A stretch of DNA of 36,030 nucleotides from Holosporaceae bacterium (lineage in GTDB: Bacteria > Pseudomonadota > Alphaproteobacteria > UBA3830), in the NCBI GenBank assembly GCA_031282425.1, contig JAITDT010000019.1, forward strand, positions 1-36,030, given 5' to 3'. The notes beneath the pieces are model-generated. The model saw only the letters and a program-made list of their open reading frames with translations. It had not been told where the DNA came from and did no database searches. This document shows positions 7,992 to 17,633 of the stretch, piece by piece (position 1 is the first letter of the stretch; every line of letters starts with the position of its first letter). A program made the position numbers and the translations under genes.

Positions 7992-9638
7992 TTATAGCTT
8001 TCTCATAATACTTTTCCAATCCGGCTCTTCATTCCTCGAGATTGTTATTCCTAGCAGTGGTCCTACTCTCTTTATGATATGAGCGACAATGGGAGCTGCA
8101 TTCCAGCCGGCGGTTCTGTAGCCATGGGTTTCTGGAGTAGCTTGCGGCTCGTCCAGCACTACATAAATGGCATATTCCGGATTTGTCATGGGAAACGCTC
8201 CAATAAATCCAGCATAGTTTGCATTTTTTAGATATCTACCATGCTTCTGTTTTTCCGCAGTTCCAGATTTTCCACCAACAAAATATCCTGGAACGTCAGA
8301 AAATCTATTTCTACCTTCTGTTACGTTTATTCGTAGAAGTGCTTTCATTAAATTAGATGTTTTGGAAGAGACAATTCGACGCCTCTCAACTGCATTTTCA
8401 CGCTTTAATAACGTTGGATTATTTAAAACGCCATCATTTAGAATTCCGGATACTGCCGTAATCATGTGTAGCGGGCTTACAGCAATGCCGTGACCATAGG
8501 ATATAGTGACAGAACTAACATCCGTCCATGAAGACGGGTAGAGAGGATGCGACGTTTCTGATAGTCCACAGGATACTGGATCAAGCAACCCTATGTCCTT
8601 GAAAAATTTTTTTTGAGTCGCCCGTCCTATCTCTAAAGCGATCTTGGCTGAACCTATATTAGACGAATACTTTAGAATCTCCTCCACCGAAAGAAACTTT
8701 CCAAGCCCTTTAAAATCTGAAACGGTAAATTTCCCTATTTTTATTGGAAATCTTGCGTCAAACATAGAAAATGGCGTAATTCGTCCGGATTCTAATGCCA
8801 TAGCAGTATTGAAAATTTTTGCGGACGATCCTGGTTCCACTGATGACGACGTAATCATATTAAAACGTTCCTTCGCCTTGGGATCTGAAATTTTATTGGG
8901 ATCAAAATCCGGAAGAGAAACTAAAGCTATTATTTCGCCAGTCGATATTTTCATCAGCACGGCCGCTCCTCCGAGTGCGCGAAATTTCTCAACTCCTTTT
9001 TGCAGCTCGTATCGAACGGCATGCTGAATTTTTAAATCTATTGATAGAATGATTGGCTTGGACGATTCGCGCAGTAGATCGTCAAAAACTTTTTCGATAC
9101 CGGAGATGCCGATGTTATCTACGTCCGTCCCACCAATAACATGCGCCAATAGATTCCCATCCGGATATACGCGGCGTTCTGTTTTGAGGAAATGCATGCC
9201 AGGAATGCCTTGATTTAAAACAGCCTGTTCCTGTGTCGGAGATAAATTCCTCTTTATCCACAGAAATTTTTTTTTTGTGGAGAGCTTTTTTATTAGATCT
9301 TCCTTGTCCAATTCTTTCAGGACAGTCGCTATTTTCTCGGCAGATTCCTCAATATTTATTATTTCGTGCGGACATGCATACAACGATACAGTCGGTAAAC
9401 TGGTCGCTATTATATCGCCGTTGCGGTCCCAAATATCCGCCCGCGAAATAACGGAGGGCGCAAACTCTAGACTTTGCAATCTATTTTTGCCATTTAAAAT
9501 CATTACTTGCGCAAGCCGAATCACCAGCAAAAAAAATAAAACAAAAAAAACGCTAATGGTAAACAGTGTTCTTTGTCTTGCAACCTTTAAAGATCGCGTC
9601 GATAGAGAATATAAATTATTCCCATAGCCCCTATACAT
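7992..9638 (-). CDS. ftsI: FtsI (PBP3), septal peptidoglycan transpeptidase
   Basis: This is a class B penicillin-binding protein that crosslinks septal peptidoglycan with FtsW. After a short cytoplasmic tail there is one membrane anchor (about residues 25-47). The non-catalytic dimerisation domain follows, then the transpeptidase domain with all three active-site motifs: SSAK at about 271, SSN at about 325 and KSGT at about 457. Length 548 is normal. The start overlaps the ftsL stop as TAATG, a standard dcw coupling. The next dcw gene in order should be murE, but the methylase gene begins 58 bp after the ftsI stop. Confidence 0.95.
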   Translation of the reverse strand: MYRGYGNNLYSLSTRSLKVARQRTLFTISVFFVLFFLLVIRLAQVMILNGKNRLQSLEFAPSVISRADIWDRNGDIIATSLPTVSLYACPHEIINIEESAEKIATVLKELDKEDLIKKLSTKKKFLWIKRNLSPTQEQAVLNQGIPGMHFLKTERRVYPDGNLLAHVIGGTDVDNIGISGIEKVFDDLLRESSKPIILSIDLKIQHAVRYELQKGVEKFRALGGAAVLMKISTGEIIALVSLPDFDPNKISDPKAKERFNMITSSSVEPGSSAKIFNTAMALESGRITPFSMFDARFPIKIGKFTVSDFKGLGKFLSVEEILKYSSNIGSAKIALEIGRATQKKFFKDIGLLDPVSCGLSETSHPLYPSSWTDVSSVTISYGHGIAVSPLHMITAVSGILNDGVLNNPTLLKRENAVERRRIVSSKTSNLMKALLRINVTEGRNRFSDVPGYFVGGKSGTAEKQKHGRYLKNANYAGFIGAFPMTNPEYAIYVVLDEPQATPETHGYRTAGWNAAPIVAHIIKRVGPLLGITISRNEEPDWKSIMRKL

Positions 9639-9994
9639 TAATCAGCGCCTTTGGACGACATGATTTCGTTTACCAATTCTGACAATCTTTTCGTTTCTTT
9701 ATATTTACCTTTTTCCGAATGAAATATAGATGGATCAAATTCTCGCAATTGCGTCGGTTCGATTTGGTGCATGTGCAAATGTTTTACGGCAAGCTGTTGT
9801 ATTCGTTCTGGAGTCGTCAATGTTTTCCACTCGGCTTTTAGTATATGGTGATTCTTTTTCTCAATGGCCAGTTCCTTTTTAGTATGGCGTATTCTTTCCT
9901 CAAGAAAAACAACCGCATATTTTAGGTAAAACAACCACGATCCAAAAATAAAAATAAGCAAAGCAAAGAATATCGACGATCTTTTGATTATCAT
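9638..9994 (-). CDS. ftsL: FtsL-like division protein
   Basis: FtsL is a small bitopic protein that joins FtsB and FtsQ and activates FtsWI. This 118-residue protein has a short basic cytoplasmic start, one membrane helix (about residues 9-27), then a charged periplasmic coiled coil (LEERIRHTKKELAIEKK) ending in the TTPERIQQLAVKHLHM segment typical of FtsL. Sequence alone is weakly conserved in this family; the position between rsmH and ftsI decides the call. It starts 21 bp after the rsmH stop and its stop overlaps the ftsI start. Confidence 0.88.
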   Translation of the reverse strand: MIIKRSSIFFALLIFIFGSWLFYLKYAVVFLEERIRHTKKELAIEKKNHHILKAEWKTLTTPERIQQLAVKHLHMHQIEPTQLREFDPSIFHSEKGKYKETKRLSELVNEIMSSKGAD

Positions 9995-10015
9995 TTTTAC
10001 AACGCTAGAAACTCG

Positions 10016-10873
10016 TCAATATAACACAGTAATTCCGCGGAGTTTAGCAGATCTTGATTTGTGGTTGCGGCTAATTTCTTCTAGAGTTGGAGTAATCGGC
10101 TTTTTGGTTAAAAGTTTAAAGCGATTCTTCTCCAATGCTAGTTCTTTGAAAAAAGACTTTACTATACGGTCTTCCAATGAATGAAAACTTACGACAACGA
10201 GCTTTCCATTTGTATTCAACAAATGAGCGGAATCTCGTAAAACTTTTTTCAATTCCTCCAGTTCGTCGTTCACAAAAATTCTCAAAGCCTGAAACGTTTT
10301 GGTAGCCGGGTCTGTTTTCCCTATTTTTTTTATACAAGAGCGAATAATGTTAGCCAAATCCTGTGTGTTGCTTATTTTGTTTAGATTAAGTTTTATGTTT
10401 TTCGCGATTCTGCGTGAAAAGCGCTCTTCACCAAAAGTGTATATAATATCTGCCAAGTCCCGCTCTGAATATTTTCGGATAATATCCTGAGCCGTCCCTT
10501 CGCATAGCCCCATTCCCATATCCAGCGGTCCAGATAGATTGAACGAAAAACCGCGAGATGGATCTGATAATTGAAAACTAGAAACGCCCAAATCCAGAAC
10601 GAGACCGTCAAATTTTGATTCGATGATTGATCTGATATCCCCATATTTGGCATGGAAAAAATTGAATCTTTCCTTATAGTCAGCCTCAAATTTATCGGCA
10701 ATGACTTTTACGTATGGATCTCGATCAAAAGCGATAACTTTACAATTAGCAGATTCCAGAATCGCCTTTGTATACCCGCCGCCACCGAAAGTTCCGTCAA
10801 CATACACGCCGACGTCCTGCGGCGCTAATAAATCCAGCATCTCCTGCCGCAAAACTGGTATATGCTGCATCAT
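10016..10873 (-). CDS. rsmH: RsmH (MraW), 16S rRNA m4C1402 methyltransferase
   Basis: RsmH methylates N4 of C1402 in the ribosomal P site. The start HIPVLRQEMLDLL is the family hallmark, followed by the AdoMet-binding loop GTFGGGGYTKAIL, AFDRDP, the LDLGVSSFQLSDPSRGFSF block and the C-terminal VVSFHSLEDRIVKSFF. At 285 residues it is slightly short but complete. It begins the dcw set here: mraZ, its usual upstream neighbour and the cluster's repressor, is absent. The antiporter gene ends 6 bp upstream, so the two are probably co-transcribed. Confidence 0.95.
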   Translation of the reverse strand: MMQHIPVLRQEMLDLLAPQDVGVYVDGTFGGGGYTKAILESANCKVIAFDRDPYVKVIADKFEADYKERFNFFHAKYGDIRSIIESKFDGLVLDLGVSSFQLSDPSRGFSFNLSGPLDMGMGLCEGTAQDIIRKYSERDLADIIYTFGEERFSRRIAKNIKLNLNKISNTQDLANIIRSCIKKIGKTDPATKTFQALRIFVNDELEELKKVLRDSAHLLNTNGKLVVVSFHSLEDRIVKSFFKELALEKNRFKLLTKKPITPTLEEISRNHKSRSAKLRGITVLY

Positions 10874-10879
10874 GGCGAA

Positions 10880-12193
10880 TTACTTTAAAAAATATGAAAT
10901 AACGACAAAAATCGGCCCCAATATCAAAATAGACCATCCCATATATCCCAAAAATGACGGAACTTTTACGCCATGATGGATAGATATTGACTTTACTATC
11001 AAGTTTGGGGCGTTTCCGATGTATGTCAGAGCCCCCATGAACACTGTAGAAATGGAAAATGCCGTCAATATATTAGATTTTACCGTCATAAGCATATGCG
11101 GATCTCCGGAAGTGAGATGAAAGAAAATCAAAAACGTCGGCGCGTTGTCTAAAATCGCTGATAACATCCCGCTAATCCAAAAGCACCTTTCCGCTATGTA
11201 TTCGCCACCTGGGGCTATCCACTCAAATATCCGTCTAAATTCTCCGGCCATCCCCTGACGTAAAATGTCTATGATGGGTGCTACCGTCACAAAGATCCCC
11301 GCAAATAATTCCGCAATTTCTCTTATGGGCGCAAAGGAAAAATCATTTTTTGCTCGAATTTCTGTCGGCGTAATTTTTAATGAAATCAATGAGATAACAA
11401 AAAGTAAAGAGTTTCTTAAAGCCGATGCGAATGAAAACTTTTCTCCGTATATCATAAATTCCCCACTGAAGTTGCAAAAAATAACAACCAGCAAAATTAT
11501 GACTATTAAAATAATATTTTCTAGACCATTAATTTTTAGAAAAGCACCATCAACTTTTTCATAGTAAATTCCCTGATCCAATCGAAACAAAATGAAATCT
11601 ATTATAAAAAATATTACGCACAGAACCGTAATCGTACCGCCTAAAACCATGTACAAGTTTTTGATAAACCAAAAGAAATCCACTCCTTTTAGAAACCCAA
11701 TGAACAGCGGCGGATCTCCTAGCGGCGTGGCCGCTCCGCCTATATTTGCTACTAAAAATATGAAAAATACCATCAGATGGGTTGTATATTTGCGTCCCAA
11801 ATTTGATCGCAAAAAAGGACGAATTAACAATGCCGCCGCTCCGGTTGTTCCAATCCAACCGGCGATCATACTTCCCACGAACAAATAAGCTGTGTTAAAG
11901 AATGGCCCAAATCCCCTGGAGAAACTCACGAAAATACCACCGGCAACAACGTACAACGTAGCAATCAAAACTATAAATGGTATGTAGTCTCCCAACAGTG
12001 GCTCCATAATTGCTGGAATTACCCTAGACACTCCCAAAAAATAACAGACAGATAACACATAGAGCATCGTCCAAAACAGTGGAACATAACAGGCGTATCT
12101 ATTCCAGAATATAGGACATAACAATGGCAGAAACGACATCGAGAAAATAATTCCCAAAAACGGTATCGACCAAAGCGAACTAACGAACTCCAC
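10880..12193 (-). CDS. NhaD/ArsB-type Na+/H+ antiporter
   Basis: A 437-residue inner-membrane protein with about eleven hydrophobic helices. The ion transporter (IT) superfamily signatures of the NhaD type are visible: GTTGAAALLIRPFLRSN, then NIGGAATPLGDPPLFIGFLKGV, and later LSAILDNAPTFLIFF and ALTYIGNAPNLIVKSI. The paired Gly-Asn/Asp-Pro hairpins mark the two re-entrant loops. It likely exchanges Na+ for H+; substrate is assigned by family only and a dicarboxylate carrier is the main alternative. Translation appears to start at GTG (12191-12193) with an AGG just upstream. It stands 6 bp before rsmH, an unusual lead gene for a dcw operon. Confidence 0.82.
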   Translation of the reverse strand: MEFVSSLWSIPFLGIIFSMSFLPLLCPIFWNRYACYVPLFWTMLYVLSVCYFLGVSRVIPAIMEPLLGDYIPFIVLIATLYVVAGGIFVSFSRGFGPFFNTAYLFVGSMIAGWIGTTGAAALLIRPFLRSNLGRKYTTHLMVFFIFLVANIGGAATPLGDPPLFIGFLKGVDFFWFIKNLYMVLGGTITVLCVIFFIIDFILFRLDQGIYYEKVDGAFLKINGLENIILIVIILLVVIFCNFSGEFMIYGEKFSFASALRNSLLFVISLISLKITPTEIRAKNDFSFAPIREIAELFAGIFVTVAPIIDILRQGMAGEFRRIFEWIAPGGEYIAERCFWISGMLSAILDNAPTFLIFFHLTSGDPHMLMTVKSNILTAFSISTVFMGALTYIGNAPNLIVKSISIHHGVKVPSFLGYMGWSILILGPIFVVISYFLK

Positions 12194-12248
12194 TGTAACC
12201 TACGGTTCAAAAAACGATATACTAACACGAGATTTTTCGCTGTGCTAA

Positions 12249-13574
12249 TCAGAAATTAAGTTTGACTCCAATCATAGCCATATTAGCTTCGTTTTTTCCA
12301 ATCGTTGGTAGTCCACAAGCAGCAGCATACGTTTGCGCTCGATTGCATGCTTTTGTAGAAACATAGTCATATTCCAAATACAATTTTATATTTTTCTGAG
12401 GTTCATACTCGATCGCTAGTGCAATCATATCGGCTTTCGACTTCTCATATTTCGAAAACTTCACTTCGGACATGAAATACCCGGCGGAGGCCTTCCAGTT
12501 CTTGCAAAACCTATGAGCCAAACCTATTGAATAAACTTCACCTGCATTCGCTCCAGGCATTAATCCTACGTCCGGGTCTGTTATTTTGTACTTTCTGTTT
12601 TCATTGAACGCCTCTCCCTCATGTGTCGCCCACTCTTTGGCCAGCAAAGATTTCGTATTATTCGTATAACCAAGGGATAGTTCTGTATCAGAATGGCAAA
12701 TCATTGCACCTATGTTATAAGCCTTAACGTCGTGCAGTTTGATACCATTTACTGATTTGCCTTTTCCGTACCAGGTTGCAATGGCGATTCGTACGTTCAA
12801 ACCATTCGGATCTCCAAACTCATAGGCCACGCCTCCAGTTACAATGTTTTCTGAGTACGCCCCTTTCGTGTGAGAAAAATCCAATTTTTCATGACCATCT
12901 CCAAGCTTTTCGAGGTATTTTGTTTTAGCCGGTCCCGCATCTCTGCTGTTCGGAGTAAACGATATACCATACGAAAAGCCGGAAATAACAGGAGATAACC
13001 AGGCGACTTTAAGAGCCCTCGAATCATCATATGTAAAACTGTTTTCTATATATGATCCGGCAGACTCCTCCAAAAGACATGGAAGATTTCTACTACCAGC
13101 ACCATAGTACCCGACCAAAACATTCGCTCCGTCGACGCAGTATTTATCGGCTGCAGTATTTGTCCACCCAAACTTTAGCATTCCTATAATGTCAGATTCC
13201 CAAAATGAGTACAAAGAACGCCATATGGTACCATTGCCTCGAACATTTTTCGAATCGAGCTTGAGAGCTGTCTCAATTCCATAACGATGTCCATTAGTTA
13301 TCCACGAGTACACAGCGATCACATCACCCTGTAACGATGCCACAGCTCCATCATTGTCGCCTTTTCTCTGTTTTATAAACATCGATGTGAAATGCAAATC
13401 CCCATGAATGCTAAAATTAGGCGACACTCCAAGTCTAGCTAACAATTCGTCAGCAAGACCATCTTGCAACGATCCTTCGTTATTTTCTTCTGAACTCTCA
13501 AAATCCGTTGATGCTCCCCAAACATCTACAAACAAAAGAAGAAGCAAAAAGATTACATTCCTACAAGCCTTCAT
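12249..13574 (-). CDS. Gram-negative outer-membrane porin
   Basis: A 441-residue protein with a signal peptide (MKACRNVIF followed by a leucine run, probable cleavage after WGA at residues 19-21). The mature part is rich in alternating aromatic and polar strands such as FGWTNTAADKY and AYEFGDPNGLNVRIAIATWYGKG, and it ends in GVKLNF. The terminal Phe is the outer-membrane beta-signal read by the Bam complex. A short acidic stretch (ESSEENNEGSLQDGL) follows the signal peptide. These are the features of the general trimeric porins of alphaproteobacteria. The gene stands alone; a sigma-70-like promoter lies just upstream. Confidence 0.85.
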   Translation of the reverse strand: MKACRNVIFLLLLLFVDVWGASTDFESSEENNEGSLQDGLADELLARLGVSPNFSIHGDLHFTSMFIKQRKGDNDGAVASLQGDVIAVYSWITNGHRYGIETALKLDSKNVRGNGTIWRSLYSFWESDIIGMLKFGWTNTAADKYCVDGANVLVGYYGAGSRNLPCLLEESAGSYIENSFTYDDSRALKVAWLSPVISGFSYGISFTPNSRDAGPAKTKYLEKLGDGHEKLDFSHTKGAYSENIVTGGVAYEFGDPNGLNVRIAIATWYGKGKSVNGIKLHDVKAYNIGAMICHSDTELSLGYTNNTKSLLAKEWATHEGEAFNENRKYKITDPDVGLMPGANAGEVYSIGLAHRFCKNWKASAGYFMSEVKFSKYEKSKADMIALAIEYEPQKNIKLYLEYDYVSTKACNRAQTYAAACGLPTIGKNEANMAMIGVKLNF

Positions 13575-13597
13575 ATTTTATTACCCTGAGGATATTT

Positions 13598-13625
13598 AGA
13601 ATACTGTACTTTTTGTTGAAGTCAA
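13598..13625 (-). promoter_or_regulatory. Sigma-70-type promoter of the porin gene
   Basis: On the minus strand, TTGACT (13620-13625) and TATTCT (13598-13603) are separated by 16 bp. The predicted transcription start is about 15-20 nt upstream of the porin ATG, leaving a short leader containing CAGGG. Confidence 0.5.
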
Positions 13626-13811
13626 TAAGCGGTTTATAATAACACTAGAAAAGTGTGAGTTCTGTGGTTTGAGGAAAGGGACCATAAGGATTACCCAACT
13701 GATTAGAAAAGAGAAAATAGTGAAAGATTTATCACTTTAAGAATCTTTTAAACTCGTCAGCCATTGTATTTCTGCTATCTTGTTCTATCAAATAAGTCAT
13801 GATTAAAGTGG

Positions 13812-14834
<1,023 letters not shown>

Positions 14835-14974
14835 CTAGGCTAGCACGATTCCTCTCTCTGCTCAAACATTTCGGATTTTCATAAATTCTACTTCACAAAA
14901 AAAGAATTTGAATTTTGGCAGTATAATTTCCATAAGGTTTTTGATAGCCTACAGAATCCTAAAAAGGTATTAAT

Positions 14975-15967
14975 ATGAAGAAAATTTGTACGCTGACAAT
15001 ATTGTTCCTAATGGCAAGTAATGTATTTTCTATGAGAATAGTGGACAGCCATTTGAATAATAGCAAATGCAAGTGCGGGGTAATGTATAAACCATGGAGG
15101 GAAGCTTGGCAAGGAAAAGGTGTTGATAGAGAAAGTCATTCCTATGAATACATAATTGCGCATTATACCGTATGTAAGGACTTTAGAAGTACACGTGCCG
15201 CTTATGAGGGGGCTGGAGTTTCTGCGCATTATACAATAGAAAATGATGGTACAATAAATCTTACGGTTGACCCCGAAAAATACATAGCATTTCATGCGGG
15301 ACCATCCGCTTTCGACGATCGAGAAAGTTTGAATTATTATTCAATCGGCATAGAAAATATTAATCCAGGTTTTACAAATGAATATGAAGAAATTCCGCCT
15401 TTTGGACCTCCAATTAGAATATCAGGAGATCAAAGATGGTGGTTTCCATTTGATGAACGTCAATTTACCGCCAGCATGACGTTAGCTCGGTGTCTTCATG
15501 ATAAATATAGGATCCCAAGTTGGAATTTTGTTACGCATGCTGATGTGGCAGTCGGCAGGAAATCTGACGTCGGACCAATGTGGGATTATGAGAGAGCTTT
15601 TAGAGAATTTGGTGTTGGATACTTTCCTGAAGAAACTCACCAAGTAGTTTTTGATCATTTTGGGAAATTTATAGATTCTGATTATATTGATTTCATAGGA
15701 GCGTTTGGATATCGTTTACCTGCCGGTGTTGGTGTAGCCGATATGGTTCGTGCGTATCAGATGCATTATTCAAGAATGGATATTTCTGGAGAGCTGTCTC
15801 AACCTACAAAGATCAACATCTTAAAACATGTAGTCGGTCTTGCTGGATATGTCGACCCATATACTCATGAATCATATGGGAGGTTTCACTCCTTGTTGCG
15901 GCAGTGGGCAATCAAGAATCCGGATAAAGCACTAACTTTTGAAGAGTATTGTGATATTACCCAATAA
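14975..15967 (+). CDS. AmiD-like exported N-acetylmuramoyl-L-alanine amidase
   Basis: The protein has a signal peptide (MKKICTLTILFLMASNVFS) and a type 2 amidase domain. The zinc-site motifs are readable: AHYT (first His, near residue 68), FHAGPSAF, NYYSIGIENIN, and THADVAVGRKSDVGPMWDY, which carries the second His and the Asp. The C-terminal part (FGYRLPAGVGVADMVRAYQMHY) matches the peptidoglycan-binding-like tail of AmiD. The enzyme would cut the MurNAc-L-Ala bond in the periplasm during wall recycling. The start has AAGG 8 nt upstream, and a TATAAT lies at 14922-14927 without a good -35. The AmiD lipobox Cys is not evident, so the protein may be soluble periplasmic or secreted. Confidence 0.85.
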   Translation: MKKICTLTILFLMASNVFSMRIVDSHLNNSKCKCGVMYKPWREAWQGKGVDRESHSYEYIIAHYTVCKDFRSTRAAYEGAGVSAHYTIENDGTINLTVDPEKYIAFHAGPSAFDDRESLNYYSIGIENINPGFTNEYEEIPPFGPPIRISGDQRWWFPFDERQFTASMTLARCLHDKYRIPSWNFVTHADVAVGRKSDVGPMWDYERAFREFGVGYFPEETHQVVFDHFGKFIDSDYIDFIGAFGYRLPAGVGVADMVRAYQMHYSRMDISGELSQPTKINILKHVVGLAGYVDPYTHESYGRFHSLLRQWAIKNPDKALTFEEYCDITQ

Positions 15968-16006
15968 GCATAGACAGCTAGTTACTCTACGATTTTTCGA
16001 CACTAT

Positions 16007-16034
16007 CTATCTGTAACGGCCCTTGTACAGATAG
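16007..16034 (+). other. Perfect 9-bp inverted repeat between amidase and murJ
   Basis: CTATCTGTA at 16007-16015 and its exact reverse complement at 16026-16034 flank a 10-nt loop. No T run follows, so it is not a classical intrinsic terminator. It lies 20 bp before the murJ start, where a stem in the mRNA could affect murJ translation or stabilise the amidase transcript. Confidence 0.5.
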
Positions 16035-16054
16035 CGGTTATGTGATATCTCGAG

Positions 16055-17617
16055 ATGTTCAACAATTGGAGCGCTCGTTTGAATTTAATCAATAACATTC
16101 TTACCGTTGGCGGATGGACTTTGGCCTATCGCGTTAGTAGCTTTATCAGGGACGTGGCTCAGTCATATATTTTGGGAGCCGGGTTGTTTGCTGATGTCTT
16201 TTCTCTTGCGTTTAAATTCGCCAATTCTCTGAGAAAAATGTTCGCCGAAGGAGCTTTCAATGCCTCTTTTCTTCCGATATTTTCCAATGCATTAAGAGAT
16301 AAAGGGCACGATGAAGCAAAAAAAATCGCTTCTCAGATTTTTACTTGGCTATCGCTAATGGTTTCATTTCTTTCGATAGTTTGTTTGATTTTTTTCAGAA
16401 AAATCATGTGCGGATTTGCCGCTGGTATAGATCCCTCCAGTGAAAAATTTGAACATTTGATTCACATTGGAAGGATTTGCTCCCCATATGTTGCCGCGTC
16501 ATTTTTGGCGGCGATGTTCGGAGGTATTTTGAACACGCTGAACCGGTTTGCTATGCCGGCGGCAGTGCAACTGATACTAAATATTTCCGTTATTGCCGCT
16601 TTATTTATCGGTCCACTCTTCTTTCCCAGCACAGCCTATACCATGGCATTAGCAACGCTTTTGAGTGGAATAGCGCAGGTTATAATTCTATGGGGCAACG
16701 TAAAACGTTACGGATTTGGCGTAGATTTTGATTTTTCTTCCCGAAGAAAAGAAGTGAAAGTTTTTTTTAAGAAGCTTTTGTCTGGAGTTATTGGATCTGG
16801 CGTGTTGCAGTTAAATATCTTGGTGGATTTTGCCATATTATCATTTTTGCCGACTGGAGCGGTTTCCTATTTTTACTATGTGGATCATGTAAATCAATTT
16901 CCCATAGGGATTTTAGGGATTGCCTTTAGTACGGCGCTTCTGCCTCCCATAACCAAAGCGATAAATGCCAAAAACAACGAAGTCGCTCAAAAACAAATGA
17001 ATTTTGGTCTACTATTTGCTTTTATATTTACGCTACCGGCCGCCGTAATTCTGACGACGCTCTGCGAGCCCATCGTAGGAGCTATTTACGGCCGTGGGAA
17101 CTTTACTCCAGAACATGTGGCCGCAGCAGCACCAGCATTGACGGCGTTTGCAGTTGGATTGCCAGCATATATGGCGGCAAAGGTGTTTTCCACGGTGTTT
17201 TTCGCCAATCGAGACACCGCTGTGCCATTTCGAGGGGGTATTATTTCAATAGTCGTCAACCTACTATTCATCGGACTACTTATGCCATGTATGAAGCACA
17301 CGGGCATTGCCTGGGCAACAACGTTCGCTACTTGGAGTAATTGGATATATCTACTGTTGAAATTGAAGAAGCGTTGCAAAATCTGCATGGATTATCATAC
17401 TCTGCAAGAGTGCGCAAAACAGGCGTTAGTTTCGGCGATCATGTTGGGAGTAATTTTAATTCTGAACGATAGCGCCGCGTTGTATTATATGGCCGGAGGC
17501 GCCGAGAGAAACATTGTTCTACTCAGCGTTTCTGGAATTGGCGTTTTGGCCTTTTGGATAGTGGGAAAAAGCATGAAGATCTTCTCCTTCATGAGAGAAA
17601 TAAAAGCACTCAATTAA
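16055..17617 (+). CDS. murJ: MurJ, lipid II flippase
   Basis: MurJ moves lipid II across the inner membrane (MOP/MviN family). The 520-residue protein has about 14 hydrophobic helices. Family marks include GWTLAYRVSSFIRDVAQSYILG and the FADVFSLAFKFANSLRKMFAEGAFNASFLPIF segment near the N-terminus, the latter being the classic MviN helix 2 block. Later come FPIGILGIAFSTALLPP and an AIYGRGNF motif. Length is normal. It follows the amidase by 87 bp on the same strand and converges with the TadG-like gene, stop to stop only 16 bp apart. Confidence 0.95.
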   Translation: MFNNWSARLNLINNILTVGGWTLAYRVSSFIRDVAQSYILGAGLFADVFSLAFKFANSLRKMFAEGAFNASFLPIFSNALRDKGHDEAKKIASQIFTWLSLMVSFLSIVCLIFFRKIMCGFAAGIDPSSEKFEHLIHIGRICSPYVAASFLAAMFGGILNTLNRFAMPAAVQLILNISVIAALFIGPLFFPSTAYTMALATLLSGIAQVIILWGNVKRYGFGVDFDFSSRRKEVKVFFKKLLSGVIGSGVLQLNILVDFAILSFLPTGAVSYFYYVDHVNQFPIGILGIAFSTALLPPITKAINAKNNEVAQKQMNFGLLFAFIFTLPAAVILTTLCEPIVGAIYGRGNFTPEHVAAAAPALTAFAVGLPAYMAAKVFSTVFFANRDTAVPFRGGIISIVVNLLFIGLLMPCMKHTGIAWATTFATWSNWIYLLLKLKKRCKICMDYHTLQECAKQALVSAIMLGVILILNDSAALYYMAGGAERNIVLLSVSGIGVLAFWIVGKSMKIFSFMREIKALN

Positions 17618-17633
17618 AAAGCATAGACGTTCG

